Origin: JBHENN01 sp046262015
GTDB lineage: Bacteria > Actinomycetota > CADDZG01 > WHSQ01
DNA length: 62,444 nt
Direction: 5' to 3'
NCBI GenBank assembly: GCA_046262015.1
Contig: JBHENN010000083.1
Coordinates: 1-62,444 of the forward strand
Shown here one piece after another: positions 41,442-50,988 of the stretch. Numbering within the stretch: position 1 is the first letter of the stretch; each line of letters starts with the position of its first letter. The position numbers and the translations under genes are program-made. The notes below the pieces were generated by a model. It saw only the letters and a list, made by a program, of their open reading frames with translations, made no database searches and was not told the origin of the DNA.

Positions 41442-44400
41442 GTGGCCGCTCTGACCCCCCTGCTGGACCTGCTGCCGGACGAGCGCGTGAGCGCTCTGTT
41501 GCACGCGCGCGCCGCAGTGACGGTGCCCGAACCGGCCCGTCCCTACCTGCTGGCGGCCCTGGTGCGCCACCTCGACCGCCCGGTGTTGGCGGTCACCGCG
41601 CACGGCGAGGAAGCCGAGCACCTCGCCCGCGACATCGAGGCGTTCCTCGGCCCCGACGGCTCCGAGGTGTTCCCCGGGTGGGAGGTCCTTCCCGGCGAGC
41701 CGCTCAGCCCTTCGGTCGAGACCATGGGACGCAGGCTCAACGTCCTCTACCGGCTCGGCGCCGGGGAGAGGTTCGTGATCGTCGCCACCGCGCAGGGAGC
41801 CACGCAGCTCGTCGCGCCGCCGGACCCAGCGGTCGGCATCCTGCGACTCGAGAGCGGCGGCCGATTGCCCGACGCCGACGTCGCGGGACGCCTGGTCGAG
41901 ATGGGCTACGAGCGCAACTACATCGTCGAGCGCAGAGGAGAGTTCGCGATCCGCGGCGGGATCCTCGACGTCTTCCCCCCCGCTTCCGACCGGCCCGTGC
42001 GCGCCGACCTGTGGGGCAACGAGATCACGTCCCTGCGCCGGTTCGCGCTCGCATCGCAGCGTTCGCTCGACGACATCGGTTGGATCGAGATATCGCCATG
42101 CCGCGAGCTGCGCGGCGACGAGCGCACCCGCCGGCGCGCCGCGGAGCTGGCCGTCTCGGACGACGATCCCATGCTCGCCCAGCTCGCTGAGGGGATCGTC
42201 CCGCCGGGAGCCGAACGCCTGCTGCCGCCGATCGCGGGAGGCCTCGTGCCGTTGGGGTCCCTCCTGCCGGACGGCGCGCCGGTCGTGGTGCTCGAGCCGA
42301 AGCGGGTGCGCGACCGCGCCGAGGAGGTCCTGGAGCAGGTGAGCGAGTGGACCTCGCTGACCAAGCTCGCGCACCGGCATTACGCCCCGCTGGACGAGTC
42401 GATAGCGAACGCCTCGTCCACCCTCCTGGTCACCAGCTTCGCGGAGCCCGGCGCCGAGTCCTTCCCCGTCGAAACGTGGACCCACGTCGCCGGTAAGCCG
42501 GAGGTCCTGACCGAGCGGCTGGGCGAGCTGATCCGTGCCGGCTACCGGGCGGTGGTGGCGGCGTCGCTCCCCGAGACCGCGGAGACGATGCGCGTCAACC
42601 TCGCGCGGGTGGGTCTCCGCTTCTCGGTCGACGAGAGTGCGCCGCCCGCGGACGCCGGTCCCGGGGGATCGATCGTCGTGGCCGAGCTCGGACGCGGGTT
42701 CGTGCTCGGTGACCCGACGCGTTTGGCCCTGGTCGCCGAGTCGGACATCACCGGCCGGCGTTCGGGCGCGGCGCGCCGCAGATCGCGGGCGCGCCGGCGG
42801 GACACCGGTGGGCCTCTCGACCTCGCCGAGGGTGACTACGTCGTCCACGAGGTTCACGGCATCGGACGCTACGGCGGGATGGTCGAGCGCGACCTGCTCG
42901 GCGTACATCGCGAGTACCTGGTGCTCGAGTACGCCAAGGGCGATCGGCTGTACGTGCCGAGCGACCAGGTCGACCTCGTGTCCAAGTACGTCGGCGGCGA
43001 CGCGCCGAAGACCAGCCGGCTGGGATCCGGCGAGTGGGCCAAGACCAAGTCGCGCGTGCGCCGAAGGGTGCGGCAGATCGCCGGCGACCTCGTCAAGCTA
43101 TACGCCGCACGCGTACGGGCGCGCGGGTTCGCGTTCGGCCCGGACTCGCCGTGGCAGCGCGAGCTCGAGGATTCCTTCCCCTACGAGGAGACCCCGGACC
43201 AGGCGCGGGCGATCGACGACGTGAAGGACGACATGGAGAAACCCATACCCATGGACCGTCTCGTCTGCGCCGACGTGGGCTACGGAAAGACCGAGGTGGC
43301 CGTCCGCGCGGCGTTCAAGGCGGTCGCAGCAGGCAAGCAGGTCGCGGTCCTGGTCCCGACCACGATCCTGGCCCAGCAACACCACGCCACCTTCATCGAC
43401 CGCTTCCGCAACTTTCCGGTCCGGGTCGAGATGCTGTCGCGGTTCCTGTCGCCGGCGGAGGCCAAGAAGGTCGTGACCGACGTGGCCCTCGGCAAGGTGG
43501 ACGTCGTGATCGGGACGCACAAGTTGCTGCAGCCCGACATCAGGTTCGCCGACCTGGGGCTGATCGTCGTCGACGAAGAGCAGCGGTTCGGGGTCGAGCA
43601 GAAAGAGAAGCTCAAGTCGCTGCGCACGAGCGTAGACGTGCTGACGCTCACCGCGACGCCGATCCCGCGGACGATGGAGATGGCGATGTCGGGCATCCGC
43701 GATCTCACGATCGTGGACACCCCTCCAGAGAACCGCCATCCCGTCATGACCTATGTGGGGGACCTCGACGAGTCGGTGATGGAGTCCGCGATCCGGCGCG
43801 AGCTGCTGCGTGACGGCCAGGTGTTCTACGTGCATCATCGGGTGGACACGATCGATCACGCGGCGCGCCGCCTGCAAGATCTCGTCCCCGACGCGCGGAT
43901 CGGGGTCGCACACGGCCAGATGGACGAACGGGCGCTCGAGCAGGCGATGCTCGATTTCGGCGACAAGAAGACCAACGTCCTCGTGTGCACGACGATCATC
44001 GAGTCGGGCCTGGACATCCCGACCGTCAATACCCTGATCGTCGAACGGGCCGATCTGCTCGGTCTCGCTCAGATGTATCAGCTGCGCGGACGGGTAGGCC
44101 GCGCCCACGAGCGCGCCTACGCCTACCTGTTCTTCCCTCCGGATCGCTCGCTCACCGAGCACGCCCACGAGCGGTTGAAGACGATCGTGGAGCACACGGG
44201 TCTCGGATCGGGGTTCCGCATCGCTATGCGCGACCTCGAGATCAGAGGGGCGGGCAACCTGTTGGGCGCGGAGCAGCATGGCCAGATCGCGGAGGTCGGC
44301 TTCGACCTCTACGTCAAGCTCATGGGATCGGCCTTCGACGAAGCGAAAGGGCTTCCCTGGCGCGAAGACGGCGAGGTTCGCATCGACCTCCCGCTGCAGG

Positions 44401-44807
44401 CGTTCATCCCCAAGAACTACGTCGCCGACGAGAACCTGCGTCTCGAGGCATACCGCCGGATCGCGGGGACGCGCGATCCCGGCGAGCTCGCCGAGGCCCG
44501 CGCCGAGCTCGAAGACCGCTATGGGGCTCCGGTGCCCGAGCCGGTCGACGGGCTGTTCCAGGTGGCCGCGCTGCGCGTCCTCATGATGGAGCGGGGCATC
44601 GCCGAGGTCGCGACCGTCGCCCGAAATCTCCGCATCCGCCCGATCGAGCTCGAGGAGTCGCGCCAGGTGCGGTTGCAACGGGTCCTGCCCGAGGCGCAGT
44701 GGCGCGCCGCCACGAGCACGCTCATCGTTCCCGAGCGCGCCCTCCCGCGGTCGAAGGTGGTCGCCTGGGTGATCGATCTGATCGAGCAGCTAACCTCGAA
44801 ATCATGA
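41442..44807 (+). CDS. mfd: Transcription-repair coupling factor Mfd
   Basis: 1121 residues with GTG start at 41442; the frame is open to 40563 but that extension is antisense to nadC. The N-terminal UvrB-like region (VFPGWEVLPGEPLSPSVETM, GGILDVFPPASDRPVRADLW) is followed by the RNA polymerase-interaction domain (LAEGDYVVHEVHGIGRYGGM). The translocase domain has Walker A GYGKTEVAVRA (Lys616) and DEEQ (from Asp711). QLRGRVGRAHERAYAYLFFP and the C-terminal TRCF domain (DENLRLEAYRRIAG) complete the full length. It displaces stalled RNA polymerase and recruits excision repair. The stop overlaps the next start (ATGA). Confidence 0.96.
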   Translation: MAALTPLLDLLPDERVSALLHARAAVTVPEPARPYLLAALVRHLDRPVLAVTAHGEEAEHLARDIEAFLGPDGSEVFPGWEVLPGEPLSPSVETMGRRLNVLYRLGAGERFVIVATAQGATQLVAPPDPAVGILRLESGGRLPDADVAGRLVEMGYERNYIVERRGEFAIRGGILDVFPPASDRPVRADLWGNEITSLRRFALASQRSLDDIGWIEISPCRELRGDERTRRRAAELAVSDDDPMLAQLAEGIVPPGAERLLPPIAGGLVPLGSLLPDGAPVVVLEPKRVRDRAEEVLEQVSEWTSLTKLAHRHYAPLDESIANASSTLLVTSFAEPGAESFPVETWTHVAGKPEVLTERLGELIRAGYRAVVAASLPETAETMRVNLARVGLRFSVDESAPPADAGPGGSIVVAELGRGFVLGDPTRLALVAESDITGRRSGAARRRSRARRRDTGGPLDLAEGDYVVHEVHGIGRYGGMVERDLLGVHREYLVLEYAKGDRLYVPSDQVDLVSKYVGGDAPKTSRLGSGEWAKTKSRVRRRVRQIAGDLVKLYAARVRARGFAFGPDSPWQRELEDSFPYEETPDQARAIDDVKDDMEKPIPMDRLVCADVGYGKTEVAVRAAFKAVAAGKQVAVLVPTTILAQQHHATFIDRFRNFPVRVEMLSRFLSPAEAKKVVTDVALGKVDVVIGTHKLLQPDIRFADLGLIVVDEEQRFGVEQKEKLKSLRTSVDVLTLTATPIPRTMEMAMSGIRDLTIVDTPPENRHPVMTYVGDLDESVMESAIRRELLRDGQVFYVHHRVDTIDHAARRLQDLVPDARIGVAHGQMDERALEQAMLDFGDKKTNVLVCTTIIESGLDIPTVNTLIVERADLLGLAQMYQLRGRVGRAHERAYAYLFFPPDRSLTEHAHERLKTIVEHTGLGSGFRIAMRDLEIRGAGNLLGAEQHGQIAEVGFDLYVKLMGSAFDEAKGLPWREDGEVRIDLPLQAFIPKNYVADENLRLEAYRRIAGTRDPGELAEARAELEDRYGAPVPEPVDGLFQVAALRVLMMERGIAEVATVARNLRIRPIELEESRQVRLQRVLPEAQWRAATSTLIVPERALPRSKVVAWVIDLIEQLTSKS

Positions 44808-45856
44808 GCAGACGGCTGGTCGCGTGCGCGTGCGCGCTGCTCCTGGCGGCCGCGTGCGGCAACCTCGCCGAGGTGACCGCCGCCGAGGTGCATGGGCGTC
44901 CGATCTCCGCGAGCGAGATCAACGACGCGCTGACCCGTTACGAGGCTTCGCCCGAGTACCGCAGGCTCGCCGATCAAGGGGACCCGGGGTCCTTCAGCCG
45001 CAGGTTCGAGCAGAGCTACCTGTCCCAGCTGATCCGCAGAGGCGTATTCGACATGGCGGCCGAGGGTCTCGGGGTCGACGTCACCGTGATCGACGTGCAC
45101 GAGCGCATCGAAGAGATCAAGGGGAACTATCCCAACGAGGAGGCGTTCGAGGAGGACCTCGAGGAGAAGGGGATCAACGAGGACCAGATCGATCTGCTGG
45201 TGAGGGACGCGCTCGTCGAGGAGCGTCTGCGGGCCGAGGTCGTCGCCGACGCGGGCGCGACCGAGGACGAGCTCCGCGCCGCGTACGAGAACGATCCCGA
45301 ACGGTTCGCCGAGACCCGTGCGCGTCACATCCTCCTCGAGGATGCCGCCGCGGCGGCCGCGGTCCAAGCTCGGCTCGAAGCTGCATCCGAGGACGAGGTC
45401 GACGATCTCTTCGCTCGTCTCGCGCGGACGCGCTCCACCGACCCACAGTCCAAGGACAACGGCGGCGACCTCGGCTACCTCACGCGCTCGGACCCGTTGC
45501 CCGACGTGTTCCAGAGCGCGCTCGAGGACCTCGAGGTGGGCGAGATCTCGGCTCCGGTGCAGACCGAGTTCGGCTACCACGTCATCCAGGTGACCGACCG
45601 GCGGGTGCGCTCGTTCGAGCGGGTGAGAGACCGGATCGACCAAGAGCTCTCGACCCCGCTGCAGGACCAGGCGTGGCAGGAGTGGGTCGTCGATCGCTAC
45701 CGTGCCGCCGCGATCGCGGTCAACCCGCGCTACGGGGAGCTCGATATCGCGACCCAACAGGTGGTCGACGCCGGACCCGGCTCGGTCCCCGGCACGGTGG
45801 ACCCTCCGGCCCAGAGCCCGCCTCCGGGCCCGCCGCAGCCGGGAGGGCAACCGTGA
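44804..45856 (+). CDS. PpiC/SurA-type peptidyl-prolyl isomerase lipoprotein
   Basis: 350 residues from ATG 44804. The signal peptide ends in a lipobox (ALLLAAAC, Cys18). The N-terminal part has a SurA-like chaperone region (SASEINDALTRYEASPEYRR), and a parvulin domain (TRARHILLEDAAAAAAVQAR, NGGDLGYLTRSDPLPDVFQS, VQTEFGYHVIQVTDRRV) follows. A Pro/Gly-rich tail ends the protein. It probably assists the folding of exported proteins at the outer face of the membrane, like PrsA. Its place between mfd and mazG corresponds roughly to that of lpqU near mazG in mycobacteria. It overlaps both neighbours by 4 bp. Confidence 0.88.
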   Translation: MSRRLVACACALLLAAACGNLAEVTAAEVHGRPISASEINDALTRYEASPEYRRLADQGDPGSFSRRFEQSYLSQLIRRGVFDMAAEGLGVDVTVIDVHERIEEIKGNYPNEEAFEEDLEEKGINEDQIDLLVRDALVEERLRAEVVADAGATEDELRAAYENDPERFAETRARHILLEDAAAAAAVQARLEAASEDEVDDLFARLARTRSTDPQSKDNGGDLGYLTRSDPLPDVFQSALEDLEVGEISAPVQTEFGYHVIQVTDRRVRSFERVRDRIDQELSTPLQDQAWQEWVVDRYRAAAIAVNPRYGELDIATQQVVDAGPGSVPGTVDPPAQSPPPGPPQPGGQP

Positions 45857-46827
45857 CGCTGTTGGTGGTCCCGCTCGCGCGCAGCGAGTCATCGCTCCTG
45901 ACGCTGGGTGAGTGGGACGAGCTCATCGCATGCTCCGAGGTGTTGTTCGAGGCCGAGGATCATCCCCTGATCGAGCGGCTGCGCGCCGCCGGGGTGGCGG
46001 TCGGTCCCCTGAGCACGCGCGATCCCCAGGCGGATGGCGCGGCGGCGGTCGTCGAGCCCGGCTCGGAGCGCGTGCTCGCGCTCGCTCGCAGCGGTGCGCG
46101 GGTGCTCTCGGGAACGGCCGATAGCCCCGATGGGCTGACCGCCGCCCACGGTGCGTACGTCGCGCGGCGCGCCGCGGCGTCGATCGCGACGCTCGCGGTG
46201 GTCATGGCCCGGCTGCGCAGCGCGGATGGGTGTCCGTGGGACCAGAAGCAGACGCATACCTCGCTGGCTCCGCATCTCCTCGAGGAGGCCTACGAGGTGG
46301 TGGACGCGATCGATCGCGACCGGGTGGCGGCCGACCTCGAGGAGGAGCTCGGTGACGTTTTGTTGCAGGTCGCTTTCCACGCCCAGCTAGCGGTCGAGGA
46401 CGGCCGTTTCGATCTCGCCACCGTCGCCGACCGGCTCGTTCTCAAGCTCCTCCACCGGCATCCCCATGTCTTCGGGGACGCCACGGTGAGCGGCGCGGAC
46501 GAGGTGCTGCGCAACTGGGAGACGATCAAGACGGCCGAGAAGGAGCGTTCCGGCCCGTTCGACGACATCCCGCACGCACTCCCCGCATTGGTGGCCGCCC
46601 ACAAGACCTTGAAGCGTGCCGGGGGGCTCGGGTTCGCTCCGGGGCGCGCCGAGGCCTCCGAGCAGGTGGCCAGCCTGGCCGCGCACCTCGGGGATCAGCC
46701 CGCGTCGCCCGCCGAGACCCTCGGCGACCTGCTGCTCTGGGCGGTCGCATGGGCACGCGCGGCCGGCCTGGACGCCGAGGAAGCGCTCCGCAAGGCGACC
46801 CACAGGTTCCGGGGATCGCTCGCCTGA
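45853..46827 (+). CDS. mazG: MazG nucleotide pyrophosphohydrolase with reduced N-terminal domain
   Basis: 324 residues from GTG 45853 (4-bp overlap). Residues from about 120 form the MazG core: LRSADGCPWDQKQTHTSLAP, HLLEEAYEVVDAIDR, LEEELGDVLLQVAFHAQLA; the E-x-x-E-x(12-28)-E-x-x-D metal site is present. A second half-repeat with HRHPHVFGD and ETIKTAEKERS follows. The first 115 residues (MTLLVVPLARSESSLLTLGE) look like a shrunken tetrapyrrole-methylase domain, the fusion partner in Bacillus YabN. M. tuberculosis MazG has a comparable N-terminal extension. MazG hydrolyses dNTPs and related nucleotides. Confidence 0.92.
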   Translation: MTLLVVPLARSESSLLTLGEWDELIACSEVLFEAEDHPLIERLRAAGVAVGPLSTRDPQADGAAAVVEPGSERVLALARSGARVLSGTADSPDGLTAAHGAYVARRAAASIATLAVVMARLRSADGCPWDQKQTHTSLAPHLLEEAYEVVDAIDRDRVAADLEEELGDVLLQVAFHAQLAVEDGRFDLATVADRLVLKLLHRHPHVFGDATVSGADEVLRNWETIKTAEKERSGPFDDIPHALPALVAAHKTLKRAGGLGFAPGRAEASEQVASLAAHLGDQPASPAETLGDLLLWAVAWARAAGLDAEEALRKATHRFRGSLA

Positions 46828-46870
46828 CCCTGCTACCCTTCGCTGTTACCAGTGTTGAAGGAGTAAAACG

Positions 46871-48157
46871 TTGAGCGAGATCGTCCTCGTCCGCGCCCGC
46901 CAGATCCTGGACTCTCGAGGCAACCCCACGGTGGAGGTGGAGGTTGCTCTCGGATCCGGAGCGGCCGGGCGCGCCGCGGTGCCCTCGGGGGCTTCGACCG
47001 GCGCCGGTGAGGCGCTCGAGCTGCGGGACGGGGGGGACCGCTACGGCGGCAAGGGGGTCACGAAGGCCGTGGGAAGCGTCACCGACACGATCGCGCCGGC
47101 CCTTCTCGGAGCCGATGCGCTCGACCAGCGCAGTATCGACACCGCTCTGAGAGACCTCGACGGCACCGGCGACAAGTCCAAGCTGGGGGCGAACGCGATC
47201 CTGGGGGTGTCGCTCGCGGTGGCTCACGCCGCGGCGGACCACCTCGGGGTCGCATTGTTCCGGTACCTCGGCGGGCCGGACGCGCACGTCCTCCCGGTGC
47301 CGTTGATGAACGTCCTCAACGGCGGGGCGCACGCCGACAACTCGGTCGACCTGCAGGAGTTCATGATCGTGCCGCTGGGTGCCGCCTCGTTCGCCGAGGC
47401 CCTCGAGTGGGGGGCGTCGACCTATCACGCGCTGAAGAAGATCCTCGTGGACCGGGGCCTCTCGACCGGGGTCGGGGACGAGGGTGGCTTCGCGCCGGAT
47501 CTCGGGGCCAACGAGGACGCTATCCGGCTGCTGATCGATGCGATCGAGGCCGCGGGGCGCGAGCCGGGCCGCGACGTTGCGATCGCGCTCGACCCCGCGA
47601 TGTCGGAGGTATGGGCCGACGGGCGCTACCACCTCGCGTCGGAGGACCGCCATCTCTCCGCCGGCGAGATCGTCGACCTGTGGGCCGACTGGGTGGAGCG
47701 CTACCCGATCGTCTCGATCGAGGACGGTATGGCAGAGGACGACTGGGACGGGTGGGTCGCAGTGACCGAGCGGCTGGGCGAACGGGTCCAGCTCGTCGGC
47801 GACGACCTCTTCGTAACCGACCCCGAGCTGCTGCAGAAGGGGATCGACGTCGGCGCCGCCAACTCGATCCTGGTCAAGCCCAACCAGATCGGCACCCTCA
47901 GCGAGACCCTCGAGTGCGTCCGACGGGCTCATCGCGCCGCGTACACGACGGTCATCTCCCACCGTTCGGGCGAGACCGAGGACGCGACGATCGCCGACAT
48001 CGCGGTCGGCACGAACGCCGGGCAGATCAAGACCGGCGCGCCGGCCCGGGGCGAGCGGACCGCCAAGTACAACCAGCTCCTGCGGATCGAGGACGCTCTC
48101 GGCGACGCCGCCCGCTACCCCGGGGCGTCGGCGCTCCCGACGGCGGTGGGCCGATGA
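46871..48157 (+). CDS. eno: Enolase
   Basis: 428 residues with TTG start at 46871, preceded by AAGGAG at a spacing of 8 bases, which decides the start. RARQILDSRGNPTVEVEVAL, VPSGASTGAGEALELRDGG, GVGDEGGFAPDLGANEDAIR, IEDGMAEDDWDGW, LVGDDLFVTDP, SILVKPNQIGTLSETLE and ISHRSGETEDATIADIAVG contain the active-site residues. The enzyme interconverts 2-phosphoglycerate and phosphoenolpyruvate. Its TGA overlaps the ftsB ATG by 4 bp, the eno-ftsB arrangement usual in actinobacteria. Confidence 0.97.
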   Translation: MSEIVLVRARQILDSRGNPTVEVEVALGSGAAGRAAVPSGASTGAGEALELRDGGDRYGGKGVTKAVGSVTDTIAPALLGADALDQRSIDTALRDLDGTGDKSKLGANAILGVSLAVAHAAADHLGVALFRYLGGPDAHVLPVPLMNVLNGGAHADNSVDLQEFMIVPLGAASFAEALEWGASTYHALKKILVDRGLSTGVGDEGGFAPDLGANEDAIRLLIDAIEAAGREPGRDVAIALDPAMSEVWADGRYHLASEDRHLSAGEIVDLWADWVERYPIVSIEDGMAEDDWDGWVAVTERLGERVQLVGDDLFVTDPELLQKGIDVGAANSILVKPNQIGTLSETLECVRRAHRAAYTTVISHRSGETEDATIADIAVGTNAGQIKTGAPARGERTAKYNQLLRIEDALGDAARYPGASALPTAVGR

Positions 48158-48567
48158 GGCGCGCTACGGGTTCTCCAGAGCACGCCGGGCGTTTCGGCTT
48201 GGGGCCGCAGGTCGTCGTGCTCGTGCTCGTCCTCGGACTGGTGGGGGCGATGGCGATCCAGCCGACCCGCCAGCTGCTCGCGCAGCGCGCCCGGATCGAA
48301 GCGATGGCGAGGGACGTGAGGAACGTCGAGGGCATCAACCGCGCGCTCGAGGCGCGCATCGGTCGGCTCGAAGACCCGGACTACGTCGAGCAGCGGGCGC
48401 GCTCCATCGGCCTGATCAAGCCGGGCGAGACGCGCTTCGTCGTGATGCCTCCAAGCCGGACGCGCGCGCAGGCGCGGCGCCGCGCCGCGGCGCGCCGGGA
48501 GAAGTCGCCGCCGACTCCCGAGCCCGGAGCGATCGAAGGATTCCTCCGCTTCGTCGGCGTTCTCTAA
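48154..48567 (+). CDS. ftsB: Septum formation initiator (FtsB/DivIC family)
   Basis: 137 residues from ATG 48154. One N-terminal transmembrane helix (VVVLVLVLGLVGAMAIQP) is followed by a coiled-coil region (LLAQRARIEAMARDVRNVEG, INRALEARIGRLEDPDYVEQ) and the family's ARSIGLIKPGETRFVV. The C-terminal tail is basic and Pro-rich. FtsB/DivIC works in the FtsQLB divisome subcomplex. It overlaps eno by 4 bp. In M. tuberculosis the homologue Rv1024 lies directly behind eno. Confidence 0.92.
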   Translation: MRRATGSPEHAGRFGLGPQVVVLVLVLGLVGAMAIQPTRQLLAQRARIEAMARDVRNVEGINRALEARIGRLEDPDYVEQRARSIGLIKPGETRFVVMPPSRTRAQARRRAAARREKSPPTPEPGAIEGFLRFVGVL

Positions 48568-48636
48568 ACAAGCTCCCCGGATCCCGTTCGTGGGGCGGCG
48601 TGTCCTTTACACGACCTCGCGGGGGACAATCGGGTC

Positions 48637-49134
48637 ATGACTGCCCTGGAGCACGCTCCAACGGACGACGTCCTGGTCGAGGCTCAGCTCGGGCGGCCGG
48701 TGCGCGGGGAGTGGGCGGTGGCGCGCCGCTGTCACCTCGGCATCCCGATGGTGATCGAGAGCCATCCCCGGCTCGACGGCGACGCTCCGTTCCCGACCCT
48801 CTTCTGGCTCACGTGCCCGGTGCTGGGGAAGCGGGCGAGCGCGCTCGAATCGCAGGGATGGATGGAGCCCTTGAGCGGCCGGCTCGCGACCGAGCCCGCC
48901 CTGAAGGAGCGCCTCGCCGGCGCGCTCGCGCGCTACCGGGCGCGCCGGGACGCGCACGCGCCGATACCCGAGTCGGGGGGGCCACCCGGTGGCGGGCCGG
49001 ATCGGGTGAAGTGCCTCCATGCGCACGTCGCGCACGAGCTTGCCGACCCACCCAACGCGGTGGGGGCCCTCGTGCTGGCGGTTGTGGGATGGCCCGACTG
49101 CGCCGCTCCGTGTTTCGAGGTCGACCCGTCGTGA
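48637..49134 (+). CDS. DUF501 family protein
   Basis: 165 residues. LGRPVRGEWAVARRCHLGIP, then DGDAPFPTLFWLTCPVLGKR, VKCLHAHVAHELADPPNAVG and PDCAAPCF are DUF501 hallmarks, with conserved His and Cys residues that could bind metal or take part in catalysis. The function is not established to my knowledge. Its place between ftsB and ppx is the same as in mycobacteria (Rv1025). Its stop overlaps the ppx start by 4 bp. Start ATG 48637 is the first plausible codon. Confidence 0.9.
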   Translation: MTALEHAPTDDVLVEAQLGRPVRGEWAVARRCHLGIPMVIESHPRLDGDAPFPTLFWLTCPVLGKRASALESQGWMEPLSGRLATEPALKERLAGALARYRARRDAHAPIPESGGPPGGGPDRVKCLHAHVAHELADPPNAVGALVLAVVGWPDCAAPCFEVDPS

Positions 49135-50039
49135 GGGTGGCCGCGATCGACGTCGGGACTAACTCCACCAGGCTCCTCGTGGGAGAGGAGAGCCAGGACG
49201 GCTTCCGCCCGATCGACCGTCGCATGGTCATCACGCGTCTCGGAGAGGGGGTGGACCGCCGACGCGTCCTCGCGCCGGAGGCCCTCGACAGGGCGCTGCG
49301 GACGATCGCCGACTATGCCGCCACCTGCGGCGAGCTCGGCGTCGAGCGGTTGCGGGTCACCGGGACATCGGCGGTGCGCGACGCACACAACCGCGAGCAG
49401 TTCTTCGACGCGGTGCGCGCGCTCACCGGCCACGATCCGGAGCTCTTGAGCGGAGAGGCCGAGGCGCGTCTCACCTTCCTCGGGGTGCGCTCGGATCTGG
49501 GCGGCGGCGAACCGCTGCTGGTGGCGGACATCGGGGGCGGATCGACCGAGCTGATCGCGGGGACCGACGAGCCCGAACGCATCGTGTCACTCGACATGGG
49601 ATGCGTACGCGAGCTCGAGAAGCACCTCCACTCCGACCCACCGAGCGCCGCGGAGATCGCCGCTCTGCGCGCCGATGTCACCGCGCGGTTCGAGGCCGTG
49701 AAAGGCGACCTCGAGGTTGGCCCCGGCACGCGGCTGGTGGGGGTCGCGGGGACGGTCTCGCAGCTGGCGACCCTCAAGTCTGGGTTGCCGGTCTACGACC
49801 CCGACGTCGTCCACCACCTGGTCATGTCGCACGGCGATGTGCGCGTGCTGGCGCGCCGCCTGTCATCGCTGACCTACGAGCAGCGGAAACGGGTTACCAC
49901 GCTGGAGCCGGGGCGCGCCGACGTGATCGTGGCCGGCGCGCAGATCCTGTTGTGCGTCATGGAGGTGTTCGACGCGGCCGAGATCCTTGCATCCGAGAAG
50001 GACATCCTCGACGGTCTCGTGCTGCAGCTCCTCGCCTAG
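49131..50039 (+). CDS. ppx: Exopolyphosphatase/pppGpp-phosphohydrolase
   Basis: 302 residues from GTG 49131, overlapping DUF501 by 4 bp. The frame is open from 48600 but the upstream part is antiphase to DUF501. AAIDVGTNSTRLLVGE is the first phosphate loop, VTGTSAVRDAHNREQFFD and LLSGEAEARLTFLG follow, and LLVADIGGGSTELIAG is the second loop. This is the short actinobacterial form lacking the C-terminal HD domain, as in Rv1026. It should hydrolyse polyphosphate or pppGpp. Confidence 0.93.
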   Translation: MRVAAIDVGTNSTRLLVGEESQDGFRPIDRRMVITRLGEGVDRRRVLAPEALDRALRTIADYAATCGELGVERLRVTGTSAVRDAHNREQFFDAVRALTGHDPELLSGEAEARLTFLGVRSDLGGGEPLLVADIGGGSTELIAGTDEPERIVSLDMGCVRELEKHLHSDPPSAAEIAALRADVTARFEAVKGDLEVGPGTRLVGVAGTVSQLATLKSGLPVYDPDVVHHLVMSHGDVRVLARRLSSLTYEQRKRVTTLEPGRADVIVAGAQILLCVMEVFDAAEILASEKDILDGLVLQLLA

Positions 50040-50060
50040 CGAGCCGCGCGCCGCGCAGGA

Positions 50061-50891
50061 TCAACCGGGCGGCTCGGTGAGCTGGCCTTCGTAGGCACCT
50101 CGCCCTGTGAGAGCTGCGGCTCCGCAGCGCGCGGCCAGCGCGGCGGCGTGGGACGGCGCCAGGCCGCAGCCCAGAGCGTAGGTGAGGCCCGCGGCGAAAG
50201 CGTCCCCCGCGCCGTAGCGGTCGACGATCGCAGCCCCGAGCGGGGGCGCCGCGAACGGCTGCCGGGTGTGTCCGCCGACCGTGATCCACCCGCCGCGCTC
50301 GCCGGTGGTCATGACCACCAGACCGGGAGGCGGCTCCAGGGCCCCAGGCTCGTACGCCTCGGCCGGGTCCGACGCGCTGCCGACCAGCGCATCGAGGGGC
50401 GTCTGCGCTTGCACGAGCGCCGGTAGAGCGCGCGAGGTGGCGACGAGCACACCGGCGCGCCGCGCGTGGGCGAGCGCGCCGGCGTCCCCGGCGGTGAAGT
50501 AGACCGCGTCGATCTCGTTCAGCTCGTCCCACGGAAGCTCGTCGCGCGCGCGCGGGCCGAGGCGCTCGCCGAGGACCGTGATGGTGCGTTCGCCGCGGGC
50601 ATCCACATGGGTGAAAGCTTGGCGTGTCGGCTCCTTTCGGAAAACCGCGTGCACCTCCACCCCTCGCGCCTCCAGCTCTTCATGGGCTCGATGTCCGAGA
50701 GGGTCGTCGCCCAGCGCGGTGAACAACAGCGCCGCCCCAGCGAGCTTGGCGAGCTGCACCGCGGCAGCGGCGCCTCCCCCGGCGGGCTCCTCCCACGAAT
50801 CCAGAGCGTGGACGATCTCACCGCTCGCAGGTACGTGGGGGACGCGCGCGAACCTCACCCACTCCACGTGACCGATCACTGCGGCGCGCAT
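50061..50891 (-). CDS. PfkB-family carbohydrate/nucleoside kinase
   Basis: 276 residues from ATG 50891. The N-terminal region has VPASGEIVHALDSWEEPAGG and AAAAVQLAKLAGAALLFTAL; the end has IVDRYGAGDAFAAGLTYALG with the catalytic Asp and the anion hole G-A-G-D. It is a ribokinase-like kinase of the PfkB group; the substrate cannot be deduced. It is on the minus strand, convergent with ppx and divergent from the acyl-CoA synthetase with about 100 bases between. Length is a little shorter than ribokinases (about 300). Confidence 0.88.
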   Translation of the reverse strand: MRAAVIGHVEWVRFARVPHVPASGEIVHALDSWEEPAGGGAAAAVQLAKLAGAALLFTALGDDPLGHRAHEELEARGVEVHAVFRKEPTRQAFTHVDARGERTITVLGERLGPRARDELPWDELNEIDAVYFTAGDAGALAHARRAGVLVATSRALPALVQAQTPLDALVGSASDPAEAYEPGALEPPPGLVVMTTGERGGWITVGGHTRQPFAAPPLGAAIVDRYGAGDAFAAGLTYALGCGLAPSHAAALAARCGAAALTGRGAYEGQLTEPPG

Positions 50892-50988
50892 CCGGCCATT
50901 GTCGACGACGCGCCCCCGCACGCGTCTCTTGCCGCCGCGCGCCGATCGCCCGCCCCGCGACGCCGCCGCCCGGAGTAGCCTCGCCGTC

